From Flavobacterium channae (GTDB taxonomy: Bacteria > Bacteroidota > Bacteroidia > Flavobacteriales > Flavobacteriaceae), in assembly GCF_021172165.1 (NCBI RefSeq), contig NZ_CP089096.1, positions 1,116,001 through 1,180,000 of the forward strand: a DNA stretch of 64,000 nucleotides. Reading direction: 5' to 3'. Below are positions 1 to 8,811 of the stretch, one piece after another (the first letter of the stretch is position 1; each line of letters opens with the position of its first letter). The notes beneath the pieces were generated by a model. That model was given only the letters and a program-made list of their open reading frames with translations. It was not told where the DNA came from and did no database searches. The position numbers and the translations under genes were made by a program.

Positions 1-653
1 ATATTTCCATCAACCATGGTTAATTTTCTATCAGCCATGTTTGCCAATTCTTCATTATGCGTTACAATTACAAAGGTTTGCCCAAATTCATCTCGTAATT
101 TAAAAAACAATTCATGTAAGTTTTCGGCAGTATGTGTATCTAAATTTCCAGATGGCTCATCAGCAAAAATTACAGCAGGTTTGTTAATTAAGGCTCTAGC
201 AACGGCAACACGCTGCTGTTCACCACCAGAAAGTTCGCTTGGTTTGTGATGCGTTCTTTCTGCTAAACCTAAATAAGACAACAGTTTTTTAGCTTCTGTT
301 TCCACTTCTTTTTTGTCACGATTCGCTATAAATCCAGGAATACAAACATTTTCTAAAGCAGTAAATTCAGGTAATAATTGATGAAATTGAAAAATGAAAC
401 CTAAGTGTTGATTTCTAAATTTTGAAAGTTCCTTGTCTTTTAAATTTAAAACCGTAGCGCCATTTATTTCTAAAATAGTATCATTTTGTTTTGCAGGTAA
501 ATCTAAAGTCCCTAAAATTTGAAGTAATGTAGTTTTTCCAGCACCAGATGCCCCAACAATAGAAACTATTTCGCCTTTTTTTATATGTAAATCCACTCCT
601 TTTAAAACATGTAGAGTGTCATAATATTTATTTAGATTTTTTGCAGTAATCAT
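1..653 (-). CDS. lolD: LolD-type lipoprotein-release ABC transporter ATPase (3' end outside window)
   Basis: The reading frame runs from the ATG at 653 on the minus strand to the window edge, so the C-terminus is missing. The translation begins [20 protein letters not shown]. It has a Walker A motif ([10 protein letters not shown]), a Q-loop followed by the [14 protein letters not shown] segment typical of LolD/MacB ATPases, the signature [10 protein letters not shown] and a Walker B with DEPSGNLD. In the family, LolD powers transfer of mature lipoproteins from the inner membrane to the periplasmic carrier LolA, together with LolC/E. No permease gene lies beside it here; in Bacteroidota lolD is often a lone gene. 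MacB-like ATPases are the alternative. Confidence 0.88.
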   Translation of the reverse strand, partial: MITAKNLNKYYDTLHVLKGVDLHIKKGEIVSIVGASGAGKTTLLQILGTLDLPAKQNDTILEINGATVLNLKDKELSKFRNQHLGFIFQFHQLLPEFTALENVCIPGFIANRDKKEVETEAKKLLSYLGLAERTHHKPSELSGGEQQRVAVARALINKPAVIFADEPSGNLDTHTAENLHELFFKLRDEFGQTFVIVTHNEELANMADRKLTMVDGN

Positions 654-805
654 AACGGAAGATTTCTACAAAGAAACAAAGTTTTTTGTCTAATAAAAAA
701 ACTATTCTTAATCTATTCACGTACCTCAAATAATAAAGTTTAGTTAAATTAATTTTTGTGTTTAATTTTTATTTAAATTTGTTAAACAAAATAACAAAAT
801 GCACT

Positions 806-1459
806 ATGAGAATTTGGAATAAAGGATTATCGTTACTATTAGTTTTAATCTCTAGCTCTTGTAATGCTAAAGAAAAAACTAATTTGAATAAAGAATTTAA
901 AGAACCTATTAAAACTAAAGTTAAAGAAGGTATGGAAGTTGCAACATTTGCTGGAGGCTGTTTTTGGTGTACAGAAGCTGTTTTTTTAGAAATTAAAGGA
1001 GTTGAAAAAGTGATTTCTGGCTATACAGGTGGAAAAACAGTTAATCCAACATACAAAGAAATTTGTACAGGAGAAACGGGTCATGCTGAAGCAATTCAAA
1101 TTACATATGATCCAAAACAAGTTGCTTATGAAGATTTATTAGAAGTATTCTTTGGTACTCATGATCCAACTACTTTAAATCGTCAAGGAGCAGATGTAGG
1201 GACTCAGTATCGAAGCGAAATTTTTTATCATTCAGAAGAGCAAAAAACTAAGGCTGAAAACTATATTCAATTATTAGAAAAAGAAAAATTGTATAATAAA
1301 CCGATTGTAACTAAAATATCTTCGGCAGTTGTTTTTTATCCAGCTGAAGATTATCATCAAAACTATTACAATCAAAATTCAAGTCAAGGATATTGTCAAA
1401 TGGTGATTGCTCCAAAATTGGAAAAATTACGCAAATATTATAAATCAAAATTAAAATAG
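806..1459 (+). CDS. msrA: Peptide-methionine (S)-S-oxide reductase, lipoprotein form
   Basis: MsrA reduces methionine-S-sulfoxide in proteins. The catalytic GCFWC motif, the family segment GYTGG, and the AEDYHQNYY and late GYC (resolving Cys) segments are all present. I choose the ATG at 806 over an upstream GTG at 758 because it gives a clean lipoprotein signal peptide ([19 protein letters not shown]), so the enzyme is probably anchored in the envelope and repairs periplasmic proteins. folE starts 15 bp downstream, so the two are probably co-transcribed. MsrA function is certain from the motifs; the location is inferred from the lipobox. Confidence 0.93.
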   Translation: MRIWNKGLSLLLVLISSSCNAKEKTNLNKEFKEPIKTKVKEGMEVATFAGGCFWCTEAVFLEIKGVEKVISGYTGGKTVNPTYKEICTGETGHAEAIQITYDPKQVAYEDLLEVFFGTHDPTTLNRQGADVGTQYRSEIFYHSEEQKTKAENYIQLLEKEKLYNKPIVTKISSAVVFYPAEDYHQNYYNQNSSQGYCQMVIAPKLEKLRKYYKSKLK

Positions 1460-1474
1460 AAGGGAAAAATTGCT

Positions 1475-2143
1475 ATGAATACTACTATTGAAAAAGAGAT
1501 ATTTGATATTATAGGTGACAATCACCAAATGACATCATTAGAAACGCCTCTTCGTCCTGATGCGTTTGTTAGATCAGATGAACAAAAAATGGAGGTTATT
1601 GAGCAGCATTTTGAAATTATCATGAAAGAATTGGGATTAGATTTGACCGATGATAGTTTACAAGGAACGCCACATAGAGTGGCTAAAATGTTTGTGAAAG
1701 AAATTTTTTCAGGTTTAAACCCAGCTAACAAGCCAAAAATTTCGGTTTTTGATAATTCTTACAAATATGACAAAATGTTAGTTGAAGCTAATATTAGTTT
1801 TAATTCTACCTGCGAACATCATTTTTTACCAATTGTAGGTAAAGCTCATATTGGATATGTTTCATCAGGAAAGGTAATTGGATTGTCTAAATTGAACAGA
1901 ATTGTTGATTATTATGCTCGAAGACCACAAGTTCAAGAGCGAATGATTATGCAAATTTTTGACGAGCTTAAAACTGTTCTAGAAACGGATAATGTTATTG
2001 TTGTTATGGAAGCAACACATTTATGCGTATCGAGTAGAGGTATCAAAGATGAAACTAGTTTTACGTCTACTTTACAGTATGGAGGAGTTTTTAATCAGAA
2101 AGAATTTCGCGATGATTTTTATATAATGATTAGAAAGGAATAA
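1475..2143 (+). CDS. folE: GTP cyclohydrolase I
   Basis: FolE converts GTP to 7,8-dihydroneopterin triphosphate, the first step of tetrahydrofolate synthesis. The 222-residue length is normal. The zinc/active-site segment STCEHHFLPIVGKAHIGY, the RPQVQER segment and a late THLCVSSRG carrying the second zinc Cys are all present. It follows msrA after 15 bp. The pairing with msrA looks like an operon of convenience rather than a pathway. Confidence 0.96.
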   Translation: MNTTIEKEIFDIIGDNHQMTSLETPLRPDAFVRSDEQKMEVIEQHFEIIMKELGLDLTDDSLQGTPHRVAKMFVKEIFSGLNPANKPKISVFDNSYKYDKMLVEANISFNSTCEHHFLPIVGKAHIGYVSSGKVIGLSKLNRIVDYYARRPQVQERMIMQIFDELKTVLETDNVIVVMEATHLCVSSRGIKDETSFTSTLQYGGVFNQKEFRDDFYIMIRKE

Positions 2144-2196
2144 GAATTAATTGTGGCATTAGTTTTGTATATTCGTTATGAAAACACAAATTAATA

Positions 2197-2511
2197 ATGA
2201 CTCAAAATTTAAATTCTACTACTAAAATTCCATCAAAAGACAATAAAGGCACGATGTTAATTCTAAGTCTTTTATTTGATGGTATTGGAATGTTGTCTTA
2301 TTTGATTCCCGTTTTAGGAGAAGCCTTTGATTTCATATGGGCGCCAATTTCTGCAATTTTATTAATGGTAATGTTTAAAGGAACTACTGGTAAGTTGGCA
2401 GGGGTTTTTGGTTTTATTGAAGAAGCAGTTCCGTTTATTGATATAATACCAACTTTTACAATTACATGGTTTTATAAGTATGTTATAAAAGGTGGTCAGG
2501 ATAACCAATAA
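2197..2511 (+). CDS. Small membrane protein of unknown function
   Basis: 104 residues. The first 20 are polar, followed by about three hydrophobic stretches (around residues 22-40, 45-60 and 80-95), so it is probably an inner-membrane protein with short loops. I do not recognise a named family; short proteins of this layout are common beside housekeeping genes in Flavobacterium. A TAGTTTTG box, matching the Bacteroidota -7 consensus, sits at 2160-2167, suggesting its own promoter. It ends at a strong bidirectional terminator (2511-2538). Confidence 0.7.
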   Translation: MTQNLNSTTKIPSKDNKGTMLILSLLFDGIGMLSYLIPVLGEAFDFIWAPISAILLMVMFKGTTGKLAGVFGFIEEAVPFIDIIPTFTITWFYKYVIKGGQDNQ

Positions 2512-2538
2512 AAAAAGGAGCATTAAGCTCCTTTTTTT
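2511..2538. terminator. Bidirectional intrinsic terminator
   Basis: A-rich arm plus GGAGC, 5-nt loop, GCTCC plus T-run; perfect stem with T-tracts on both strands. It separates the convergent genes ending at 2511 (+) and 2537 (-). Confidence 0.9.
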
Positions 2539-3373
2539 ATTTTTCCTTTTTATATAAAGTTACGTTGTTAATGAACTTGTTAATTTGGATTTTTGCTTCT
2601 CCAAGCAATTCAATTTCACTTTTTCCAGAAGCTGAAAGTAGAAGCGAAGTTGTTACATTAATATAGCTTTTTGAATAGCCTTCAGTAGTTAAATCAAAAT
2701 TTGCCGCAACGAGTTTTTTCGCATTTAAGATAGAACTATTGTCGATTCTAACTTTTACGTTATTTGAGTTTCCTTCAATTGTTGCATCACTTTTTTGATA
2801 CATGTCTAATTTTAACTCTGGCGAACTAACTAATGCTTTTAATTCGGCATTTTTACTTAGTTCTAGTGAAGTGTTTTCTGCTTTAACATTTAATTCTGCT
2901 TCCGCTTTATCGTTTAAAACCAATGCAAAATAATTGGCTTTTACATTAAGGTAAGATCTTGAGTTATCGTAATTTTTTACTGTAATGTTTTCCAATTCTA
3001 AATCAGCAAGTGCATGAATAGAACAATCATTTTTAGCAGTAATTAATTTTAAACTCGAAGTGTAATTGATTCGTAAAGCAAATTTTTTCGCTCCAGAAGC
3101 CTCACGTAAAGAAGTAACTCTTAATGTGCCTGCAACAACTTCAAAATTAATTATTTCATGCAAATTATCATCTGCTTCAATTTCTAAAGAAGGATTTTCA
3201 GATTTTACTAAGAATACTTCAAAATTGTCGTTAATTTCAATGTTTTCAAAATCAGGAATCTCTTTAACAGTAACCGTTACAATTTTAGAACCTTTAATTT
3301 TTTCTTTTTTTTGTGCGATACTAATTGTAGTAAAAAGTAAAAGTGTTACTAGTAGGGAAATTTTTTTTGTCAT
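2537..3373 (-). CDS. Secreted GIN-domain (DUF2807) protein
   Basis: Head GIN domain protein, presumably a periplasmic or surface right-handed beta-helix. I choose the start at 3373 because the sequence then opens with a standard signal peptide (MTKKISLLVTLLLFTTISIA, then QKK). The body is a long run of short beta repeats. A second GIN protein is encoded upstream on the same strand, but a terminator hairpin at 3481-3507 lies between them, so it may be transcribed separately. The biochemical role of the family is not established. An envelope-stress link is inferred from the neighbouring PadR/PspC genes. Confidence 0.8.
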   Translation of the reverse strand: MTKKISLLVTLLLFTTISIAQKKEKIKGSKIVTVTVKEIPDFENIEINDNFEVFLVKSENPSLEIEADDNLHEIINFEVVAGTLRVTSLREASGAKKFALRINYTSSLKLITAKNDCSIHALADLELENITVKNYDNSRSYLNVKANYFALVLNDKAEAELNVKAENTSLELSKNAELKALVSSPELKLDMYQKSDATIEGNSNNVKVRIDNSSILNAKKLVAANFDLTTEGYSKSYINVTTSLLLSASGKSEIELLGEAKIQINKFINNVTLYKKEK

Positions 3374-3480
3374 TTTATGATAATTTGATATCACAAACTT
3401 ACACAAATTTTATTCCAATTTTATCTTTTTGAATTTTAGAAACAAAAAAATAATATTTGTTTGAGTGTAACAAAAATGAA

Positions 3481-3507
3481 AAAGCATCAGCTTGTTACTG
3501 ATGCTTT
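3481..3507 (-). terminator. Intrinsic terminator downstream of the PadR-PspC-GIN cluster
   Basis: Perfect 10-bp stem (AAAGCATCAG / CTGATGCTTT) with a 7-nt loop, followed on the minus strand by a T-rich stretch. It lies about 175 bp past the stop of the gene at 3682. I see no convincing gene between 3508 and 3681. Confidence 0.75.
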
Positions 3508-3681
3508 TGATATTTATATGATTGCGTCTACTAGATTTAATACCAAAGTAAAAACGAATTCTACGACTTGTATAACCAACTTAATCATGAGAGTGAAATT
3601 TAAGGTTGAACTATTTATGTAAAAATATATAATGTTTAAAACAAAGTTGTTAATTATTTACTAATTGTGTGTTAAATCAAT

Positions 3682-4407
3682 TTAGTCTTTTGTAACACTT
3701 CCTCCAGAAGTTTCTTCCTTGATTACTTTTTTTGGTTCTTTAATGTAATCAATTGAACTTCCACTTGAGGCTTTCGCGTTTAATAATACAATTGGATTTA
3801 CAGTTGTGTTACTTCCGCTTGTTGATTGTGCTGTAATTTCGTTTGAAGCAAGTTCTTTAGCATTAATTTCACTTCCGCTTGACGATTTAGTATCTAAAGT
3901 TAATGCTTTACCGCTCACTTTAATTTCACTTCCGCTTGTAGATTCGCAACTTACTTTTTCGTATTCTAAATCGGCTTGAATGGTGCTACCACTACTGGTT
4001 TTTAAAGCTACGCTTGTTCCACTTAACTTATTAATTGTTTTGATGCTCGCACCGCTAGATGATTCTAATCCTTCAATAGTTTTGGTTTTTACACGAACAA
4101 TAGCGCTTTCCATGGTGTTAATGTTTCCGTCAATTTTTACAATTAAAGTTCCGTTTTCAACTCTAGTAACGATGTATTTCATTAAATTATCGTCAACTTC
4201 AACTTCCAATTCTGAAGGAGATCCTTGTTCCAAAATAACTTCCACACCAGTACTTGCCTGAATTTTAGTGAAAGGAGTTTCGATGTTTCTTTTTTCAGTG
4301 ACAACATTTCCGCTTCCGTCAATACCATCAATTAAATTCAAATTGCCATTACACGAGGTAAATGATAATGTAAGTAAGAGAACAATTAATTTTAAAGTTG
4401 TCTTCAT
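3682..4407 (-). CDS. GIN-domain (DUF2807) lipoprotein
   Basis: 241-residue lipoprotein: MKTTLKLIVLLLTLSFTSC gives a signal peptide with a lipobox Cys at 19. The body has SSG/TSGS triplets recurring roughly every 20 residues (SSGAS, SSGST, TSGSE, SSGSE, TSGSN, SSGSS), as expected of stacked turns of a beta-helix. It starts 22 bp after the PspC-domain gene, on the same strand, so it is probably in that operon. The function is unknown; the family fold is known only from related structures and the cell-surface role is inferred. Confidence 0.85.
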   Translation of the reverse strand: MKTTLKLIVLLLTLSFTSCNGNLNLIDGIDGSGNVVTEKRNIETPFTKIQASTGVEVILEQGSPSELEVEVDDNLMKYIVTRVENGTLIVKIDGNINTMESAIVRVKTKTIEGLESSSGASIKTINKLSGTSVALKTSSGSTIQADLEYEKVSCESTSGSEIKVSGKALTLDTKSSSGSEINAKELASNEITAQSTSGSNTTVNPIVLLNAKASSGSSIDYIKEPKKVIKEETSGGSVTKD

Positions 4408-4429
4408 ATTATTTTGTTTTTAGTTAAAT

Positions 4430-6202
4430 CTATTTCTTTTTTTCTTTGATTTCTTGATAAACTTTTTTGTCAACTTCGTCAGCTTCAATAATGAACTCTT
4501 CTTTTTTTGTAACAATTCCTTTTTCTTCAGTATTTACAACTTTTTTTACAAGTACACCGTTTTCATCATAGTATATTGAAGCAGATGTATCTCCTGTTTC
4601 AACTTTAATGCTAAGATCATTATTACTATCAGATTCTAAACAATTCAAACATCTAATTTTATCAGAGTCTACTTGGTAAACTGGATTTTTAGTGTCGTAT
4701 TCATTTTCATCAAAAAAGTCGTAATCGCTTCTATCGTAATTACTATAACTTTCATCGGTTTGGAAGATAGTTCCTTTTGGTAAATATAAATAAATTTCTA
4801 CTTCCTGGCCTCTGAATTTATTCTCAACAGCAGTTAACAAATAATTATCTAAAACGATTGTGTTTCCTTCGATTTTGTAATTGTATTTGATTTTTTCAGC
4901 TCTTTTCTTAGCTTGTGAAGTTGATTTTCCGTTCGCTAATTTCTCAATTAACATATATGGAGTTGCTTCATCTGTATACTTAATTTCGATTGATACATTA
5001 TTCGAATAAATAATCTCGTTATCGCCTTCATCTTGTGTTATTTTGAAATCGTGATGTCTGTAATTGCTTTTCGAATAAAAATCGTTGTTTTTGAATTTGA
5101 TTTTTAAAGTATCTGTTGGAGCAATTGCAATCACTTCTTTTTGAACCGATTTCCCATCAAAAGCTAATTGAGAAGCTTCGTTAATTCCTAATGAAATTAT
5201 GATTCCAACGGCGATTAACCATACTGCTAACAAACTATATTTTACATAATTTCCGATAGATCTTAAGTTGTTTACGATTAGTTTTAATCCTAAAATCAGC
5301 AAGAAAAACAACGGAATTCCAAACCCTAATAATAAAAGCATTCCTTGAGCCCAAAGCGGTGTTTCTAGACCAATTGGCGTTTGGATGTTATTTAAAATGT
5401 AATTATCAGGCATTGTTGACGAAAATATCATGATGATACTCGTTATAATGATTCCTAACAACCCAATTCCCGAGAAAAACACGATAAAAGCTCCAATTAT
5501 TTTGGCGAATGCTTTAAAGATAGTTGTGATGACTTCTTCAATAGTAGAACCAATTCTAGTAGCTCCAGATTTAGCTGTGTTTGCGATTTTCTCATGATCG
5601 ATATTACTAAACTTAGAAGTAATATCGTCAAAACCTTCCTTTACTTTTTTTTCGATGTTTGAAATGGTTATCGGCTCGCCTTTCATTTCTAATTTTTGAG
5701 TTGTGGTAACCGCTTCTGGAACTAAAATCCATAATACGATGTAAACAAATAACCCAGTACCAAATCCAAAGAATAAAATAACCATGATGATTCGTAACCA
5801 TAAGGTATCAATACCTAGATAATGTCCTAAACCAGCCATTACACCACCAAGCATTCCATTTTCTTTATCACGATACAATCTTTTTGATGGATAATAGAAA
5901 TTTGTTGAAGAAGAACTAGATTGATATGTTGATTTCTCGTCATCAATTTTGTAATCTTCTGGTTGTCCCATAATTGTAATTACTTCTTCAATTTCAGTTA
6001 ATCCAACAACTTGTTTGTCGTTTTTTAAACGTTCCTGAAAAAGTTCAGCAATACGGCTTTCTATGTCCTTCATTATTTCGTCTCTTCCATCAGGCGAAAG
6101 TGAACGTTTTACCGCTTCAAAATAACGCGATAATTTTTGATAGGCATCTTCATCTATATGAAAGAAAAAACCTCCTAAATTTATACTTATTGTTTTGTTC
6201 AT
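4430..6202 (-). CDS. PspC-domain membrane protein
   Basis: 590 residues. The N-terminal ~90 residues are a cytoplasmic segment. A PspC domain follows at about 105-165 (RLYRDKENGMLGG... then GLGHYLGIDTLWLRI and a membrane helix). Several more membrane segments lie at about 235-350, and an acidic, repeat-poor extracytoplasmic C-terminal half follows with GIN-like beta sequence and a CLNC pair. In proteobacteria PspC senses membrane stress; here the PspC module is fused to a large envelope domain. It begins 5 bp after a padR gene and is followed by a GIN lipoprotein gene. PadR-PspC-GIN is a recurrent flavobacterial arrangement, and the regulation is inferred to be PadR repression. Confidence 0.87.
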   Translation of the reverse strand: MNKTISINLGGFFFHIDEDAYQKLSRYFEAVKRSLSPDGRDEIMKDIESRIAELFQERLKNDKQVVGLTEIEEVITIMGQPEDYKIDDEKSTYQSSSSSTNFYYPSKRLYRDKENGMLGGVMAGLGHYLGIDTLWLRIIMVILFFGFGTGLFVYIVLWILVPEAVTTTQKLEMKGEPITISNIEKKVKEGFDDITSKFSNIDHEKIANTAKSGATRIGSTIEEVITTIFKAFAKIIGAFIVFFSGIGLLGIIITSIIMIFSSTMPDNYILNNIQTPIGLETPLWAQGMLLLLGFGIPLFFLLILGLKLIVNNLRSIGNYVKYSLLAVWLIAVGIIISLGINEASQLAFDGKSVQKEVIAIAPTDTLKIKFKNNDFYSKSNYRHHDFKITQDEGDNEIIYSNNVSIEIKYTDEATPYMLIEKLANGKSTSQAKKRAEKIKYNYKIEGNTIVLDNYLLTAVENKFRGQEVEIYLYLPKGTIFQTDESYSNYDRSDYDFFDENEYDTKNPVYQVDSDKIRCLNCLESDSNNDLSIKVETGDTSASIYYDENGVLVKKVVNTEEKGIVTKKEEFIIEADEVDKKVYQEIKEKKK

Positions 6203-6207
6203 GACCT

Positions 6208-6537
6208 TTAGTTTTGACTTGTTATTATGTTTACTGCATCTGATAATTCTTTCCAGGTGCCATTTAATTCTTGTAAAAATTCTTTGCCTTCATCGGTTAA
6301 ACCGTAATACTTTCTTGGTGGTCCCGATGTTGATTCTTCCCAGCGATAGTTTAATAAACCATCGTTTTTTAGTCTTGTTAGTAATGGATAAACTGTGCCT
6401 TCCACAACTAATAGTTTAGCATTCTTTAGCGTATCTAGTATTTCAGAAGTATATGCGTCTTTTTCTTTTAAGACAGATAAGATGCAAAACTCTAAAACAC
6501 CTTTTCGCATTTGAGCTTTAGTGTTTTCAATGTTCAT
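6208..6537 (-). CDS. PadR-family transcriptional regulator
   Basis: 109 residues with the PadR winged helix: MRKGVLEFCILSVL, then EGTVYPLLTRLKNDGLL (recognition helix and wing) and SGPPRKYYGLTDEG. It is the first gene of the padR-pspC-GIN cluster (5 bp to the next start), so autoregulation of the cluster is likely. A minus-strand -7 box TATCTTTG lies at 6665-6672, about 125 bp upstream of the start. The Tn7-like element inserted only about 90 bp beyond that box (6762), so upstream control elements may have been separated from the promoter. Confidence 0.92.
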   Translation of the reverse strand: MNIENTKAQMRKGVLEFCILSVLKEKDAYTSEILDTLKNAKLLVVEGTVYPLLTRLKNDGLLNYRWEESTSGPPRKYYGLTDEGKEFLQELNGTWKELSDAVNIITSQN

Positions 6538-6664
6538 AATTCCTTTTGTTTTTTTTATCTGATGATGAGTCAGATATAATTAGACTGTTCATTTTTTGAT
6601 TTTTTTTTGCTTTCGCATTTGATTGATTTGATGATTGAAATAGATTACCTATTATTTTCTTATA

Positions 6665-6672
6665 CAAAGATA
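6665..6672 (-). promoter_or_regulatory. Candidate -7 promoter element for padR
   Basis: TATCTTTG on the minus strand matches TAnnTTTG, but I see no TTG at the expected -33 spacing. It leaves a leader of about 120 nt before the padR start. The rest of 6538-6761 is A/T-rich and holds nothing else I can name. Confidence 0.45.
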
Positions 6673-6756
6673 AGTCTAAAAGCAGGTATTATGTTACGCA
6701 TAGTACTAATATTTAACAAAAAATTAACATTTTAAAAAATAGTAGGAATGCATAGT

Positions 6757-6761
6757 ATTTT
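6757..6761. repeat. Target-site duplication, left copy (ATTTT)
   Basis: ATTTT immediately outside the TGT terminus at 6762 is repeated at 12875-12879, immediately outside the ACA terminus. Five bases is the duplication length of Tn7-type transposition. Confidence 0.8.
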
Positions 6762-6828
6762 TGTCAATTACAAAAGAAAATGAGAATCTACAAGAGTAAA
6801 TGAGAATATCACAAGAGTAAATGAGAAT
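6762..6828. repeat. Transposon end distal to tnsA: terminal inverted repeat with three TnsB-type sites
   Basis: Terminus TGTCAATT, then three 18-bp sites of the form ACAARAGWAAATGAGAAT at 6770-6787, 6790-6807 and 6811-6828 (20-21 bp spacing, about two helical turns, so all on one face). The same 18-mer recurs, inverted, three times at the other end. The last two sites here are identical to each other. Confidence 0.85.
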
Positions 6829-6855
6829 GAGTCATGTAAAATACAAAATATTTAA

Positions 6856-6863
6856 TAAATTTG
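6856..6863 (+). promoter_or_regulatory. Candidate -7 element for the SIR2-TPR gene
   Basis: TAAATTTG matches TAnnTTTG and lies 39 bp before the ATG at 6902, just inside the last TnsB-type site. No clear -33 TTG is visible. Confidence 0.4.
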
Positions 6864-6901
6864 ATATGTGCTACTTGTAGCTATTATACAATTAAAATTA
6901 G

Positions 6902-8764
6902 ATGTATATCTGCTATATATTAGCAAGGGTGCACAAAATTAGTCATAACTCTAAAAGAAAATCTATAAAATTGACAGTTTCAAATCAAAATAACGTAGAA
7001 ATTGAAAAGACAATTTCTACCATATGTGAGAGTTTAAAACATAAAGAAACTGCCATATTTTGTGGAGCAGGAATTTCATTTAACTCAGGACTTCCATTAG
7101 TAAATGACTTATTGAAATATATCCTAAGATTAGTTGGAGTAAATAATAATGACGCTGAAAAACTTTTGAAATCTAATTTACCTTTTGAAGCATTCATACA
7201 AACTTTAATTGATGAAGCAAGCGTTGACGATATTTTAGAAATATTTTCTAAAGGGGAACCAAATACAAATCACGACTTAATTGCTGAGATATTGAATTCA
7301 GGTTATGTGAAAACTGTTATGACAACAAACTTCGATACTCTAATTGAAAGAGCATTAACTAAAATAGGTTTAAATGAGGGAGTCAATTATCAAGTATTTT
7401 CTACAGAAGAAGAATTTAAAAATATTGACTGGAAAAGTGAGACTATCAAAATAATAAAAATCCACGGCTGTATTTCAAACAAAAAAGAAATGGCAATTAC
7501 TATGGAATTAGTCGCTAGAAGGATAATAAACCAGCAAAAAAATTATCTTATATCATCTTTTTTTTCAAGTAAAATCAATTCTAATATACTTGTTTTAGGT
7601 TACAGCTGTTCTGATTTGTTTGACATATCTCCAATAATTGAGTCTCTAGAAGATAATAAAAGTCAAATTACATTTTTAGAACACAATTCGTCTAATAAAG
7701 AAATTAAAATTGAGAGTATTTCATTAAAAAACTTCAAAAATCCATTTCAAGATTACATCGGAAAAAGGATTTATTTTCAAACTGATGAATTCACTAAACA
7801 ATTATGGAAAAGTATTTTATCAAAACCTTATGAATTAAAACAATTCGAAATTTCTTGGAAAAAAAATATTGATAAGTGGTTGCAAGAAATAACTTCTTAT
7901 TCTTCCGGAATGAAAAATCAAATTTCAGCGAGACTTTTTTATGACATTGGCGAATATAATCTATCTATTAAAATATGGGAAGAAGGTTTAACTATTGCGC
8001 AAAAAGAAAACAACCTCCTATTTTTCTATGCTCAACTTGGTAATATTGGAATGGCATTAAATGCTATTGGTAAATTTACTGATGCAAAGAAATGTTTAGA
8101 AGAATCAGTAAAAGTTTGTCGAGAAATTGGTAATATTCAAGGTGAAATATCTCAATTACAAGCATTAGGAAATATCTATAGAAATTTGAGAGAATTTGAT
8201 AATGCAATTGAATCATTCAATAAAGCAGTATCACTTGCAGAAAAAAACGAATCAGATAGTTTGTGTTCTACTTTAGGCAATTTAGCAACTATATATAACC
8301 AAATTGAAGATTATGACAACGCCATTAAAATACTTCAAAAAGGTTTACCTATAGCTCTTGCTACTGGAAGTAAACAATCAGAAGGAAGTATGCTTACAAG
8401 TTTAGGAATTGCATTTTTTCAAAAAGGAGATATTGAAAAAGCAGTTGATTTAGTAATGGAAAGCATAAAAGTAACAAGACAAATTGGTGACCGACAAGGT
8501 GAATGTATGTCACTTCATAATTTATCTAATTTTTGTTTACAAATTGAAGATTACGAAAACTGTTTTAAACACTCAAGAAATGGTCTTGAAATCGCAAAAG
8601 AAATCGGGATAAGACCAAGTGAAGCTTCTGCATATTATAATATAGGAACTTGTCATTTTTTTAAAGGAGAACAAGAATTAGCAATTTCTCATCTTAATAA
8701 GGCAATTGAAATTTATATAGAAATATTTGGATGTAAATCGTCAGCAAAAAGTGGACTGATTTAG
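6902..8764 (+). CDS. SIR2-like NADase-type domain fused to TPR repeats; probable defence effector, 3' end altered by IS
   Basis: 620 residues. The SIR2-like domain covers about 45-290: FCGAGISFNSGLP (NAD-binding loop, about 53-65), MTTNFDTLIE with Asn143, IIKIHG with His188, and the SIR2_2-type LGYSCSD at about 232-238. Residues from about 341 to the end are tandem TPR repeats. In known bacterial immunity (ThsA, DSR, AVAST-type proteins) SIR2 domains cut NAD+ after a sensor detects infection; here TPRs are the likely sensor or oligomerisation part, by inference. It is the only cargo gene of the transposon. Its last codons (SGLI, stop) come from the left end of the IS element, so the original C-terminus may be lost. 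The 6902 ATG is the only ATG before the domain. Confidence 0.85.
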   Translation: MYICYILARVHKISHNSKRKSIKLTVSNQNNVEIEKTISTICESLKHKETAIFCGAGISFNSGLPLVNDLLKYILRLVGVNNNDAEKLLKSNLPFEAFIQTLIDEASVDDILEIFSKGEPNTNHDLIAEILNSGYVKTVMTTNFDTLIERALTKIGLNEGVNYQVFSTEEEFKNIDWKSETIKIIKIHGCISNKKEMAITMELVARRIINQQKNYLISSFFSSKINSNILVLGYSCSDLFDISPIIESLEDNKSQITFLEHNSSNKEIKIESISLKNFKNPFQDYIGKRIYFQTDEFTKQLWKSILSKPYELKQFEISWKKNIDKWLQEITSYSSGMKNQISARLFYDIGEYNLSIKIWEEGLTIAQKENNLLFFYAQLGNIGMALNAIGKFTDAKKCLEESVKVCREIGNIQGEISQLQALGNIYRNLREFDNAIESFNKAVSLAEKNESDSLCSTLGNLATIYNQIEDYDNAIKILQKGLPIALATGSKQSEGSMLTSLGIAFFQKGDIEKAVDLVMESIKVTRQIGDRQGECMSLHNLSNFCLQIEDYENCFKHSRNGLEIAKEIGIRPSEASAYYNIGTCHFFKGEQELAISHLNKAIEIYIEIFGCKSSAKSGLI

Positions 8765-8811
8765 TTCAAAACTAAGAGAGTGTTTTCAAAAATTATTAAC
8801 TTTGAAATAGT

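Noticed and set aside
6836..6845. TGTAAAATAC at the left transposon region as the real terminus
   Set aside because: It resembles the right terminus, but all three 18-bp sites would then lie outside the element. The TGT at 6762 puts them inside and is supported by the ATTTT duplication.
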